Positions 1 to 10,700 of a stretch of DNA of 17,376 nt are shown here, piece after piece. A program made the position numbers and the translations under genes. The notes below the pieces were generated by a model. That model did no database searches, had not been told where the DNA came from, and saw only the letters and a list, made by a program, of their open reading frames with translations. Where the stretch lies: assembly GCA_900618425.1 (NCBI GenBank), contig UZAN01043467.1:7784-25159 (forward strand). The letters are read 5' to 3'. Numbering within the stretch: position 1 is the first letter of the stretch; every line of letters begins with the position of its first letter. Source of the DNA: Echinostoma caproni. Taxonomy: Eukaryota > Platyhelminthes > Trematoda > Plagiorchiida > Echinostomatidae.

Positions 1-42
<42 letters not shown>
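1..42. repeat. (AT)n microsatellite
   Basis: Uninterrupted AT dinucleotide run of 21 units. It starts at the window edge, so its true length is unknown. Confidence 0.97.
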
Positions 43-44
<2 letters not shown>

Positions 45-379
45 CATCGATCGTCAGAGATACAACGCCAAAATAACCATGGTTTCATTGCGAAATATAG
101 AAACAGAATACAGTCAACTTTGGGAATAACAATTTTTTGTTTGTTTGCTGCATTCCATTTTGACATTTTTGTTTCATTTTTGGGAACGCACACAAAAAAA
201 TCATTCACGCCACTGACTTCGGTTTGATGCCACATCCCGAGGTGTCGCCAGCCAAAGACAACCTTTGGGACCATTGCCTGGAAGCCGCAAAGCCCCGACG
301 GACTCCAGTTCCAACCACAATGTCCTTAACCAATACACCGCGTAATAGCTTTCCCACCTCGCGCTTTCTTCCAGCCCGC
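43..379. other. Unassigned sequence
   Basis: No coding signal or recognisable repeat seen. Positions about 230-379 are more GC-rich than the start and lead directly into the SINE-like 3' tail that follows, so they may be the body of the same insertion. They do not match the body of the SINE copies at 1378 or 7335. Confidence 0.4.
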
Positions 380-470
380 ACCGGTTTCGATCTCTGAACA
401 GCAGGTCTTCGTGACTATGGGGTTTACTCTATCTGCTGTTCATCTCACGAGTGTGTAATAAAGAAAAAGG
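380..470 (+). repeat. SINE 3' tail, 5'-truncated copy (copy 1)
   Basis: This stretch shares its 3' end with the full SINE at 7335-7607. The 17-mer TCGTGACTATGGGGTTT at 409-425 recurs exactly at 7551-7567, and both copies end in GTGTGTAATAAA followed by an A-rich run. Inverted arms GAACAGCAG (396-404) and CTGCTGTTC (433-441) can form a 9-bp stem. The tRNA-like head is absent. The tail abuts the C-terminal end of the minus-strand RTE remnant, in opposite orientation. Confidence 0.8.
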
Positions 471-2600
471 TCTGCATGGTTCATGGCAAACGTTCAGGCA
501 TTCCTAGGACGTGCCCCAACCACCTTAGACGATGCAGTGAAATTGTTTTGCTCAGTGGAATACTGCCTAATCCTAAAAACACCGTCTGACATCATCGTTA
601 CTCACGTGATGCTCTCGCCATACTCGGGCGATGTTGCTCAGACAACGGTTGTCGAAGACTGATAGTCGTTGGACGTGATCTACTCGGATTGGCCAAGTTT
701 CGCAGCCATAGACCGACACGGCGCGTACCGTTGCGTACTATACACACCCTTTCAGTGGAAGTGTAGGAACGGTTTTCTACCAATCTTGCAACAACACCTC
801 GGACATGGAAGATTTAAAGACAATACAGTAAAAAGTAAACTTAATTGCCAAACGATTCAGCGACTCTTGAGTCGTTAGTGCGTTGTCACTGGTTATTGTG
901 ATATCATCGACATGCTCTAAATCTACGAGTCTGTCTCCAGGAAGAAACTCGGCGCCTGCTTTCGTTACATTAAGTGACGTGTTTTGTAGAACATCTGTGG
1001 TGGGAAAGCACCGACACCGGTCACAATTATGGCCCCATTGAAAATAGGCGTAAGTGAGGTAACTAAGGAGCTGTAAGGCACACTGATTCATATTCACCAG
1101 CTCTATCCGGAAAGATGGTTAGCACTTTTTAAGACAGAGTTCAATTGGTGTCTTTGAGTAGGTCATGACCAGCGGCTCAATGACCGGGGCCTCCGTGACG
1201 TCGATCGCGAAAGGTGGGGTCAGGCGACATTTTTTAGCGGCAGATAGTCTTTCATTAGGCAAGACCATTTCAGTACTCTGTCTGAGATGCTCGCAGCAGG
1301 TCCTGCGATTATCTAAGCAACGTCTGCTATACCGCGAGTTATTTACACACATTGAACCAGACTGGAAGAAAACAGGTGAGCAGTAATTTGGTCACTGTCA
1401 CCAGCGTGCTTTGGACCCTGTGGTCTAAGCCCCGCCATCGCCATCCATCTTTGGCAGTAGGTGGCTTTGTTGCCGTCCGGCACAATATTATTCCTAATCT
1501 AGCGGGGCCTTATGTGGTTCGCCACTCCCGGGGTTTAACTTGCCGGTTTCCATTACTCAACAGCGAGCTTCGTGACTATAGGTTTGAGCCCATCTGCTGT
1601 TCATGGTACTCAGATGTGTATGTGAGTTCATTGCATCCCCGCTGCTCACAGTTTAATTGGCAACTTAATAATCGGAGTCTAATAAAGCCCTCTCACAGAG
1701 GATGTTACAGTGCTTTATTTAAACTCATGCCCTCGCTTCATCACGATGTACGTAGAGAATTTAAAGGGCATATTTGCAGGAGAAGGGAGCCCATCAGAGC
1801 TTCGCGGTCAACTGAGTTGAAGGCTTCTTTCAGGTCAAGGAACACTGCGATCGTTAGTCGGCGATGGGTGTGACGCAGCTCGAGGACCTGACAACGTAAA
1901 GATTTGATCAATACATCCATGGCCATGCCGGAATCCGGCTTGCTATTCACGGATGTTGGTCTCTGAAGAGAGTCAGACGTCGAAGTATGACCGAAGCTAG
2001 CACTTTGATGACGATGGGGATCCAACTGATCCCGCATTGGTTTTTGCAGTCGTTGCGAGATCCTTTCTTGAAAATGGGAACGACCAGGGATTCGCCGTAA
2101 GATAAAGGAATGCGCTCTTGCGTCCAAATGTGCAGCAAGGTAGTAATTGAACTTCCAAGGTTATCAGCCCCATCTTGGAAAGAGTGGGAGCTCATCCGGT
2201 CCTGCGGCCTTTCCTCGTTTCAGAGCCTGAATGCAAGACCGAACACCTGCTTCCGTTGGAGGATCGCACGACACTGCCCAAGGAGCTCCAGTTGCAGATG
2301 GGGTAACCTGGTTAGCGGCAAGCCAGCTGAATTGTTCGCTGAAGTATTCTGCCCAGTAATCAAGTCGTTAGTCCCTATTGTGAATAGCTTATCCTATCTT
2401 ATCGCAGACTGTTTCACTAGCTGGAGTTCACCAACCTCCCGTATTGTGTATCAGTTAGAACAGTCTTTCCCTATTCTCTGAAGGCCCTCAGCTTCAATGA
2501 TTGACGAGGCTTTCGAATCTGCAATACCCTTCGTGGTACATCACTTACAGTGCTATTTGGCAACGCCCTTTGGCGAGCGATATTCAAGGTGGTTGAAGGA
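470..2600 (-). pseudogene. RTE-clade LINE reverse transcriptase remnant
   Basis: Decayed RT and C-terminal region of a non-LTR retrotransposon, read right to left through several frames. In order: a pre-RT linker with three stops (LIHNTGGW, ASETVCD; about 2450-2390), WAEYFSEQF (2341-2355 region), LKRGKAAGPDELP (about 2186-2223), PIFKKGSRNDC and GIS (about 2020-2080), LASVILRRL, FLDLKEAFNSVDREAL (about 1796-1842), the catalytic box as DLEHVDDI (about 900-923, normally YADD), VLLQDW (about 780-797), YGCETWPIR (about 680-710) and LHRLRWLGHVLGMP (about 490-537). This motif order and wording are typical of RTE-type RTs. A frameshift lies near 2185 and stops are scattered, so it is a dead copy. No AP-endonuclease domain was found upstream. 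A + strand SINE interrupts it at 1378-1625, and 1100-1377 is too eroded to assign. Confidence 0.88.
1378..1625 (+). repeat. SINE copy 2, degenerate, inside the LINE
   Basis: Aligns by eye with the SINE at 7335-7607 along most of its length: the TGTCACCAGCGTGCTTTGGACC block, GGGGCCTTATGTGGTTCGCCACTCC, and TCGTGACTATAGGTTT at 1570-1585. A deletion of about 5 bp between GGTCTAA and GCCCCGCC removes the B box and the A box is mutated, so pol III promotion is probably lost. Short inverted arms AACAGC (1559-1564) and GCTGTT (1596-1601) are kept. It lies in the RTE remnant in the opposite orientation and splits the RT core. Confidence 0.85.
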
Positions 2601-3260
2601 CTATTACGGGTTGGAAAGAGAGACAATAGGGAGGACTGGTTGCTGAAGATAAAGAATTAAACGAAGGTTTGGAAATCTGAGCAGTAGCCCACTTATTACT
2701 ACCCAACCCGCTCGACGTAATAGGCAGCGCAGTCCCGTTATCCTGCGCGACGACTGGTGCAGTATGGAATTATTTTTAATTGATGTATGCATTGGGGTTC
2801 CGTTTTTTCCTATGTCCTGCATCCCAACCTCCCCTCCCGTTATTATTATTGTTTTGGCGTTGGTACTATGCTTGTCCGCAAGCCGGTGTTATATGTAGAT
2901 ATATATGCATTAGGGTTTGCTGGACGGGTACTGCTAGGGAGTCCAGCCACTAAGCAGGAGAACGATTAAAGTTCCCGTCCAAAGCCTTTAGTTCTGACGA
3001 AAACCTAACCGAAAGGCAGCGGGTAAAGCGAAGTAGAGGCCCATTCACTTGGGTCAATTACTCCTCCACCATGTTTTACCGGCTGTAACGTAAATTCCAG
3101 TCGAACCCCCAAATTGGAGGACCAGGAGACGACTTCGTTGACCTTCCAGGTATGATAAGATTTCCTGGCTTGACAAGCCATCCTTTGAGGCTCGTTGGGT
3201 CAGAGAGGTACACAAACCATCACACCACGTCAAGGTACAGTCTCATCGTGATAGCTTCAC
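2600..3260 (-). repeat. Probable retroelement 5' sequence, unclassified
   Basis: Continues the RTE remnant without an obvious boundary and has no host coding signal. It is GC-richer than the introns and holds short runs of readable minus-strand translation between stops. It may be the 5' part of the same LINE with the endonuclease region deleted, or a separate interspersed repeat. I recognise no defining motif. Confidence 0.35.
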
Positions 3261-3709
3261 AGGATCAGAATAAAAAGCGTTTCGTTCATTAATCCAGTTG
3301 TATGGGTTTTTTGCAGACAATCTGTTAGTCAGTTGCGACTCCGAACCCAAAATCTAGGTTAAATAATCTTTTAGCTCAATGCGATTGACTTTTAGTTCGG
3401 TACTTCTGATAGACAATCAAAGCCTTACTCAGAGACATGCTCAGTTTGCACCTGCTCTTAAACTAGTGAAATTGTAAAGATGCTCTTTCCTGTTTATACC
3501 AACGGAACTTCAATTGATACCATCATTATTCTGTTTATTGTTCGAAATTCACGTGATCTTATACCAACATGGTCTATGTGAACACTCAGTGTTCATGTTA
3601 TATGTTTGTTATACAACCCGAAAATCAACTTTTGACGTGAAATAAAGCAGCTAGTTGATGTTTCGAGTAAAATCGGGGTTGATGAATAACGAGTGGCTGG
3701 ATGTTGCAA
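3261..3709. other. Unassigned sequence upstream of exon A
   Basis: AT-rich and non-coding in appearance; searched by eye for an N-terminal perilipin (PAT) exon without success. Confidence 0.45.
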
Positions 3710-3895
3710 ACAGTGACGCTTGAGCATCCAATCATCATTTCCCTAACACCATTCTATATGAATTCTCTATCTTCCGCTTGAATTTACTTTCAAAATTCCT
3801 ATCTTCATTCTGCTCTTTTATCCAAATAGAGCACCAAAACGGGCACACGAAAGTGCATGGTTAATGGTTGTAAAAATTGAACTGAACTGAATTGG
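3710..3895 (-). repeat. Unnamed dispersed repeat, copy A
   Basis: Holds the 19-mer GTGCATGGTTAATGGTTGT (3853-3871), also exact at 11440-11458. It is followed on the + strand by GAACT-type units (TTGAACTGAACTGAATT). Upstream words (GCAAACAGTG, TGAATTCTCTAT) also match copy B in order. It lies just 5' of perilipin exon A. Confidence 0.75.
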
Positions 3896-4024
3896 CCATT
3901 CTCAGTACCTTTTCCTAGGTTACCTATTTTTGCTAACAGGATATCACCATTTTATTAAAACAGCACGGTTGCTGTGAATGCCTGCTCACGTACAACCATT
4001 CTTTCTTTGTAATCCTTATTGTAG

Positions 4025-4194
4025 GCATCGCACAGACGCTGGACAGTGTTGCATGTCATCAAGTTCTGGACCGCTTTGAATCGGTCTGTCCAACTCTAAA
4101 GGATGCTTCCACGGAAGAACTCTTGGGTCCTGTGGCTAATCGTGCATTAAGCCTTGCTGAAACCTGTGCTGATTACTGTCTCCCGGAGGATGCT
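4025..4194 (+). CDS. PLIN: Perilipin exon A (first exon in window)
   Basis: Acceptor ATTGTAG ends at 4024, and the donor GCT|GTAGGT follows 4194. The exon has two leading bases and 56 codons, so it begins in split phase and ends on a codon boundary. It encodes IAQTLDSVACHQVLDRFE through ADYCLPEDA, equivalent to the family's segment between the PAT/11-mer region and the LP motif. The upstream partner exon must leave one base and was not found in 1-4024. Confidence 0.8.
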
Positions 4195-7100
4195 GTAGGT
4201 TACAACGGTTAACTTTTGTGAAAGGTTTTTAGGCTTCAACTCGATCTTACCAAAAGCGGCACTTAGTGTGGTAGATGTTAATGAACAGCTTATCAACAAA
4301 TCGCAATAAGGATGGGGTCTCTGCAACGAAGCATGCAGGCGTGCGAGCGGAAAAAACACCCTAAACCATGTGCAACTCAAAACAAATAAAGTGAAAGCTA
4401 CAGTTCTGCATACAATCTGCAGTTGATTATGAAAAAAACGGCCCTGGCCGAAGCTATCAGAGATGAATCAACACCGCGAGTCGTGCATCATCTTGCTATG
4501 CGGTGTATAGTCAAACGTGCGCTTGGCTTACTTTTGAATTTGATCCTATCATTTGTCTTCCGACTAGCCTTGTGTTTTCTTTATATTGAATTTGGAATAT
4601 TTAGCGAATAATAATATTTGATTTCCTTACATTTACCACACTTTCTTGCATTCAATTTTTCGGAAGGAGAAAACGGCCAATTAAAGGGCTGTCATGAGTT
4701 ACAAATAGGTGAGAAAGTAGACTGGTGGGGGACTTATCCTTCGAGGGTTTACTTGTGAGGCGTTTGCTTCGCTTGTAGCTGAAATAAAACTAGGATTCAA
4801 TTAGAGAAATGAGCTCAGCGGAGCTTTCATTCACTGTTTTCCGTCATGCTTGTGATATTCTTTTGATCACCCTCGAGGTGATACAGATCACCGAATACCA
4901 TTTTCTCTCAAACCCCTGTGTTAATTGTGGTAGTTTCAAAGTGAGTTGCTTTGTTTAATGTGAATGTTTTATTCATCACAGACTGCGATAACCGCGGGGG
5001 GCGATGTTTCTCGCGTCGAACGCTTGTCGCGCATCCGAAAGCGGGCCGGAAACCAAGCTTTGGTACTTTTTCATGCATGTACTGAACGGGCTCAACATCT
5101 CTTAAATGGAGTAGCGAGCTCAACGTCAAACCTATCCCAGAATATATCGACTGCATCTTTGGCTTCCACACTGACCCAAGTGTACTCTGTTTTGAGCTTC
5201 GCTACCAACACAGCCAAAGCCGTCAGTGTCCCTTTCATTGTTCAAGGATTAACCACTGTCCGGGACCAAACAGAAAGACTGAATAATCAGTTGAAAGAGG
5301 TGAGTCCTTTCCTTGATTTTACACTGAACTAGTGGTGTATGGTGATAAAATCTATATTCAGATTGCTAATATACAAAGAGATTAGAGCTGTAGTGTTTGC
5401 ATATCACGTCTTAGGTTTCTCAGCTGTTGGGAGGTACTGATGCAATCTCTCTATCAATTCGCAGTCCGTTCTTACCCTATCTTTCACGCTGTACTTCTCA
5501 TCTAATGTATAAACGTAGCGCTGATATACTTGTGCGATATACGGGGGCTGAGCAAATCGTTTTCGGATACACGGTGCACCCACAAGCTGCAAATAACCGG
5601 GCAAGGAAAACATAAACTGTAATCTATTGTGAATACTGTCCAATTATTGCAACTCACAATCTAATGGCCACAGCCGAGCGCAGCTCACAAGTCATAAAGG
5701 TCGTTATACCCGGACCGTAAGGATGTAACTCAGTCAGTGTTGCTGAAGGGTGATGGTTTTCTACAATTACGGATGTGGTTTAAAGCAGCAGCAGAGTGTT
5801 AACCGTTTTCGAGCTGCCTTTGGTGATAACACTTCGTGTGATTGTTTTGTGTTACCAAATGCCAAGTACATGATGCGTGCAATCCGATACGAGTCACTAA
5901 CAGCTGCAGTGGAAACCTTTGTTGAACTGGTCGAAGGGTTACCTGCCTCGGCATGGTCGAACTGTCTCACCAAATGGTTTGAACGCATGAAACTGTGCAT
6001 AAACGCTAGTGCAGAATACTTCGAGAAAATGTAATACTTATTTTTGTGTAAAAATAAAACTTGCGTATCGGATAACGTTTTGCCCAGCCCTCTTATACAT
6101 GGATTTTAGGCTGTCCAACACCACTACTTAACCCTACAGGTTTTCAAGCCCATCGTGTATAGTCGCAGTCACTTCACATTTGTCTTCATGATTATGGGAT
6201 TTATGCCTTCAACTGTTCAAACACTAAGTGTTTGTAATAGTAAAAAAATAATAAAAACCCGGAAACGCTGATGCACGTATGATAAATTTCAAAAGAATTT
6301 CGGTAAGGTAACAACAGTTTCAATTTTCCAGTCTGTTTGACCATCAACTACGCACTTTCGTGCAGTGGTTTCGGTTGCTGTCTTTTGGCTGCCCATTGGG
6401 ATGAAGAGGTAGAAGAAAGATCCTAGAGTAGGAAGTAGATTGGAAGAGAAAATGGAGAACTCCAGAATTGCAGTTGCAGAGAAGTTGATATGCATGGGCA
6501 CTACTATTTACGACACTCAACTGTATCACTCATAAGATAACAGCAGACATTGTTTTCCCATCTCCGCGACACTTACTCGTTTCTATCCGTATTTCATTTG
6601 CGCAGTGTTAGTCCGCTTGTCTTACGCTAATTATTATGTTATGTTTCGACCAGGATGTATTACTAGTTCATTCTAATTTTGGTTTTGCTTTTTTCCGTCG
6701 AAACTGCTGTTTTCCAGCGTTTATGAGAGCAGGATATTGATTGATCAGCCATATGAGATTCAATGCCAGAACCACTAATCTATGATTTGATTTTTATTCT
6801 CATTTGCGTACATCTTATTCGTCCAGTCCGGTACACTTAGTTGGATAGACTTAAAGAACCTGATTGACGGTGTTGACAAGGTCCGAGTATATTTGGATGA
6901 GCAGCTGAAGAACCAAGGTCCGGTTGAACAAGAAATGCAGCCGATTACCCATCCATCATCAGAAAGCAACACTAACCCGGAAGTAAGTTTACACATTATT
7001 GAAATTCGCAGTTGCTTTTCTCCTCCTTAAAGATGGTGTTAATTATTTATATCACCCTCTCAACTGGTTGTAAATCTATTTCACTGCCATTGTTATCTAG

Positions 7101-7705
7101 TTTTTCTTATTAGGCAATATTGTTATTTTTATATTTCATACTTGTCTGGGTCCAAACTGTGTGAGACAACAACAACAATAATAATCCCCATAACAAAATA
7201 TAAGTTCATGATTTGCTTATGAGCGAAATACTACCGTGTTGCCTAAGCCAAATCAAGTGTGTTTTCCCAAATCCTTCGACGACACAGAGTCTGATTCACA
7301 GTGCAACGAATCTGCAAGTGGAATTTTAAATCTGGTTGGTGGTAGCGCAGTGGTTTAGTCGCTGTCACCGGCGTGCTTTGAGCCCTATGGTCCGAGGTTC
7401 GAGCCTCGCCACCACCACCCGACTTTGGTGGTAGGGAGCTTTGCTTTTGTCCGGCTCAAGAACACGCCTAACCTATCGGGGCCTTATGTGGTTCGCCACT
7501 CCAAGTCCTGGGGCTTAGGTTACCGGTTTCCAACACTGCGCAGCAGGTCCTCGTGACTATGGGGTTTGCCCCGTCTGTTGTTCATCACACTTGTGTGTAA
7601 TAAAAAAGCTCATCAGATTGTACCCCTTTTGGACGTGATTAAAGGTCCAAGTTACCCAGAACATCTCGCTGCTCACTCAAGCCGGCGACCACAGCCAGAA
7701 TCCGG

Positions 7706-7774
<69 letters not shown>

Positions 7775-10700
7775 NTGTGGTTCGTTCTGCTCTTGGCTGG
7801 TATGGAATTCAGGGAACTGTCGGTTCTAAGCCAAGGAATATCCATCTTTTTGTGTTGCTGTTGTTTGGGAGCGATAAATTTAATTTCCAATAGAACTGTC
7901 TTTGTGTCTTCAATCCTATTCACCAATTCATAGAAACCCTTTGATGTGTGACTGGCGTGTTGTGCTCTCACTGTCTTTCTACAGTTTCGTGCTAGATGAC
8001 CCATTCATCAACTTTCTACGTGATTGTCAACTAATACTGCTCTCAGACCTTCATGAATCCGGGAGTAAAGTAGACGAAATTGGTGGTTGAATGGTTTTGT
8101 TTTGTTCAGTGTTCAGATTGACTACGAGTTTTCATCATGCAGCGGAATTCGGCATACCGGATTTTGGAAAAATGAACAATAAAATGTTTCTTTGTTTGGT
8201 CTAGAGACAAGACCGTAGAAAAAAGCTGATTATCGTTGTTTCAGTACTACCATCTTCTAGTCTATTGAAACAAATGGATTTATGGCCTTTCGGTTCCAGC
8301 AACCTTGTGATCGGGGATGAGTGTCTTGGTTTGTGACTGGTCTCCTTCCCCATGTACTTCGTTAAATTATCACATACGCCTAAGAATCTCGGGTAGTTTA
8401 TGTTGAAGAAGTTCTTTTCCCCGTCTACATCTAGTGGAGTAGCTTTTCCTACAAAGTGAGAGGACAAAATGCCAACATTTCCGACTTTAACCAGTTCAAA
8501 TGGAGTTGGATAAAAACCCTAATTCAAAAATAATCAAGAGGGGGTTACGAACCGCACAAATATCTGCCCAGTTATGGCAGTGGTCATTGGCTTGATTGGG
8601 CATGGAGTTGTACTGGACACCTTGGACGTTTGACCTTGTCCAAATGGACACAGGCCTCCAGTGGATGGTGGTTTTCAAACACCACCCGGTTGCCTTGCGG
8701 GTCAGGTTTCGTCTTTCCGAGGACCCTGGTTGTGCTTTTGCTTAGGAAACGTGGTGGCATTGCGCTCACGGGCAAATCATAGATTTATTTCTTCGTTATA
8801 AGTATTATTGTGCTGTGATTTGTTTAATCCATTTTAAGCCAGACACGTGTGATGTATAATAAAACGATACAAAACGGGATATGCAATGCCTAAGTAAAAA
8901 GGGATTGTTGAGTATCCCAGATCGCGCATTCACGCAAATGCTTGGTTTGGGTATGTTACCCAGATCAGTCTTTTATAAGTGTTAAAAACGGGTACTTTTT
9001 ATTTACCCTAATCGGCATATGCACAATCGATGATCAAAATAGGTACTTAGTTCTATCGTAAACATTGGTGCTGGTGTATTTACTCGCATTACTTTCGCAT
9101 GCGTTTTTTTCTTCACATTTTATTGCTTTATCTTGGTATTCTGTGTACATTGGCGTTGTTCAGTGCAAGTTCCGGGACCTAGATTGACCGATTTCTACTA
9201 CTAAACCCTAGGGTGTTGTAACTGTGGAATCACATTCCTTCCACTGTCCGTTACACTGAAGTGTGTATGACAGCAAAAGTTTCTTTTTGAATGAAACAGA
9301 CTGTGCACTCCCCCGTATTTGACAACTTTTGTACACAGATGGGAGGGGCGAAAGTAAGTAAGCAGTGCTAAACAGGTTTTGGCATTCAAGGGTGCTAACG
9401 TCAATGTTACGACCAGATTATAGAAGTTTAGCACCATTCTGTGTTAAGCATTAATATTTGTCTATTCAACTATCGAGACTTAATTGATAGATCACTTCTT
9501 GGGGGTGGGTGGGCATCTGGCGTGTGAACAGCCTACCAGTCGTCAACCGGTGAAACAGTTATGCTCGGTTGAGATTTTCTGTTCCATACTGGTTTCTTCG
9601 CACACGGGATAGGAATATCTGGCCAGTGTAGAACTATCTCAACACGACCGAATGGTCAATATACATTGGTTTGGAGAGTTTGCATTTTATGACATTTTCG
9701 GCGTTTCACAATATGTGATGAAAAACGAAAGACAGTAGCAAGCATTAGATTGGCGCGAGAAGCTCACGGTGGCACTAATCATCGGTGCAACCCGAACCAG
9801 CCTCCAAAATTCATCTTCGGAGTTGACCACCACGACGCAGACCGGTAATTGCTCGGTTCAAAGGCAATCTGGGTACCCTGGATAATTGGCCACATCCTGA
9901 AGGTGTATAAACTGATCCGCCAGTCACCGGATCCCAGAGGATCCTTACTCCACTCCGCTGCCTTGGGGGTGAGGTTTTAAACAAAGGCTCCGGGTAGAGT
10001 CCCTCAAGAAAACACACTACATCGGCCTAGACAACCGAGTAGTACCATGCGCACAAGGTAACCATGGACCTACATATTCATATGTGCCATAAACGTTTAC
10101 ATTCACTCGAAGCTATCTTTTCTCAAAGTATGCGCACAGCACTTACACTCCTCTCCGACACAACGCCCCCACTTTATCCGCTATGCGTTCTACCACGAAT
10201 GGTTTCACTGATATGTTGTTGCAGCTCGCCGCTATCCTTCCCGACATCTGTCTCAGCGGTGCTGTCACTCAGAGCCAACTTGGAGCCTCGTTCAAACTGA
10301 TTTTGTTCAACTTTAAGGACCTTAATGCGTATACAGTGACAATCGTTTTATTTGCGCGATTCTGGGGCCTCTATCGCACCAGCCTCTGGTCAAGCCCACG
10401 TTGGTATTACCTTGAGCGCCAGGACCGGGGCTTCACTATTAGATTGTATTCCGGTAGACAGCCGTCTATGCTCAGTGAGACTCCGAGACTGAAGTAAAGT
10501 CAATAAGTAGAAATTAAATTGATCGAGCGTTTTCAACCATATTCATATGATATGGCTCTACTAACTCTTACTTGGTCTAACATTGGTGGCCTCTACTTCC
10601 TCCTCCACGCGCTTAACTGATCGCATTCGCTTAATTTACGTCATGAGCGAAAAGATGTACCAGAGGATGATGTGCACCACATAGGTTCTTCGATTGTAGA

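Noticed and set aside
1352..1873. 173-codon + strand ORF
   Set aside because: It overlaps SINE copy 2 and is the antisense shadow of the RTE remnant; it shows no motif of its own.
2110..2481. 123-codon + strand ORF
   Set aside because: Antisense shadow of the RTE RT, whose motifs (GKAAGPDELP, WAEYFSEQF) read clearly on the minus strand.
5415..5615. Open frame after exon B starting at a TTAG acceptor (SQLLGGTDAISLSIRSP...)
   Set aside because: It is in phase 0 with exon B but ends in a stop, has no perilipin resemblance, and the family match continues in the segment ending at 6030 instead.
7335..7410. Functional tRNA gene
   Set aside because: Only the A and B boxes are kept, and the sequence continues into a repeated SINE body seen in another copy; a cloverleaf is not evident.
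7639..8004. Minus-strand 121-codon ORF spanning the GT tract
   Set aside because: Most of it is the dinucleotide repeat translated as TH units; the open frame is a product of the microsatellite.
10183..10497. 104-codon + strand ORF as a host gene or perilipin exon
   Set aside because: No recognised motif, no good splice context, and inserting it is not needed for the exon D to exon E join.
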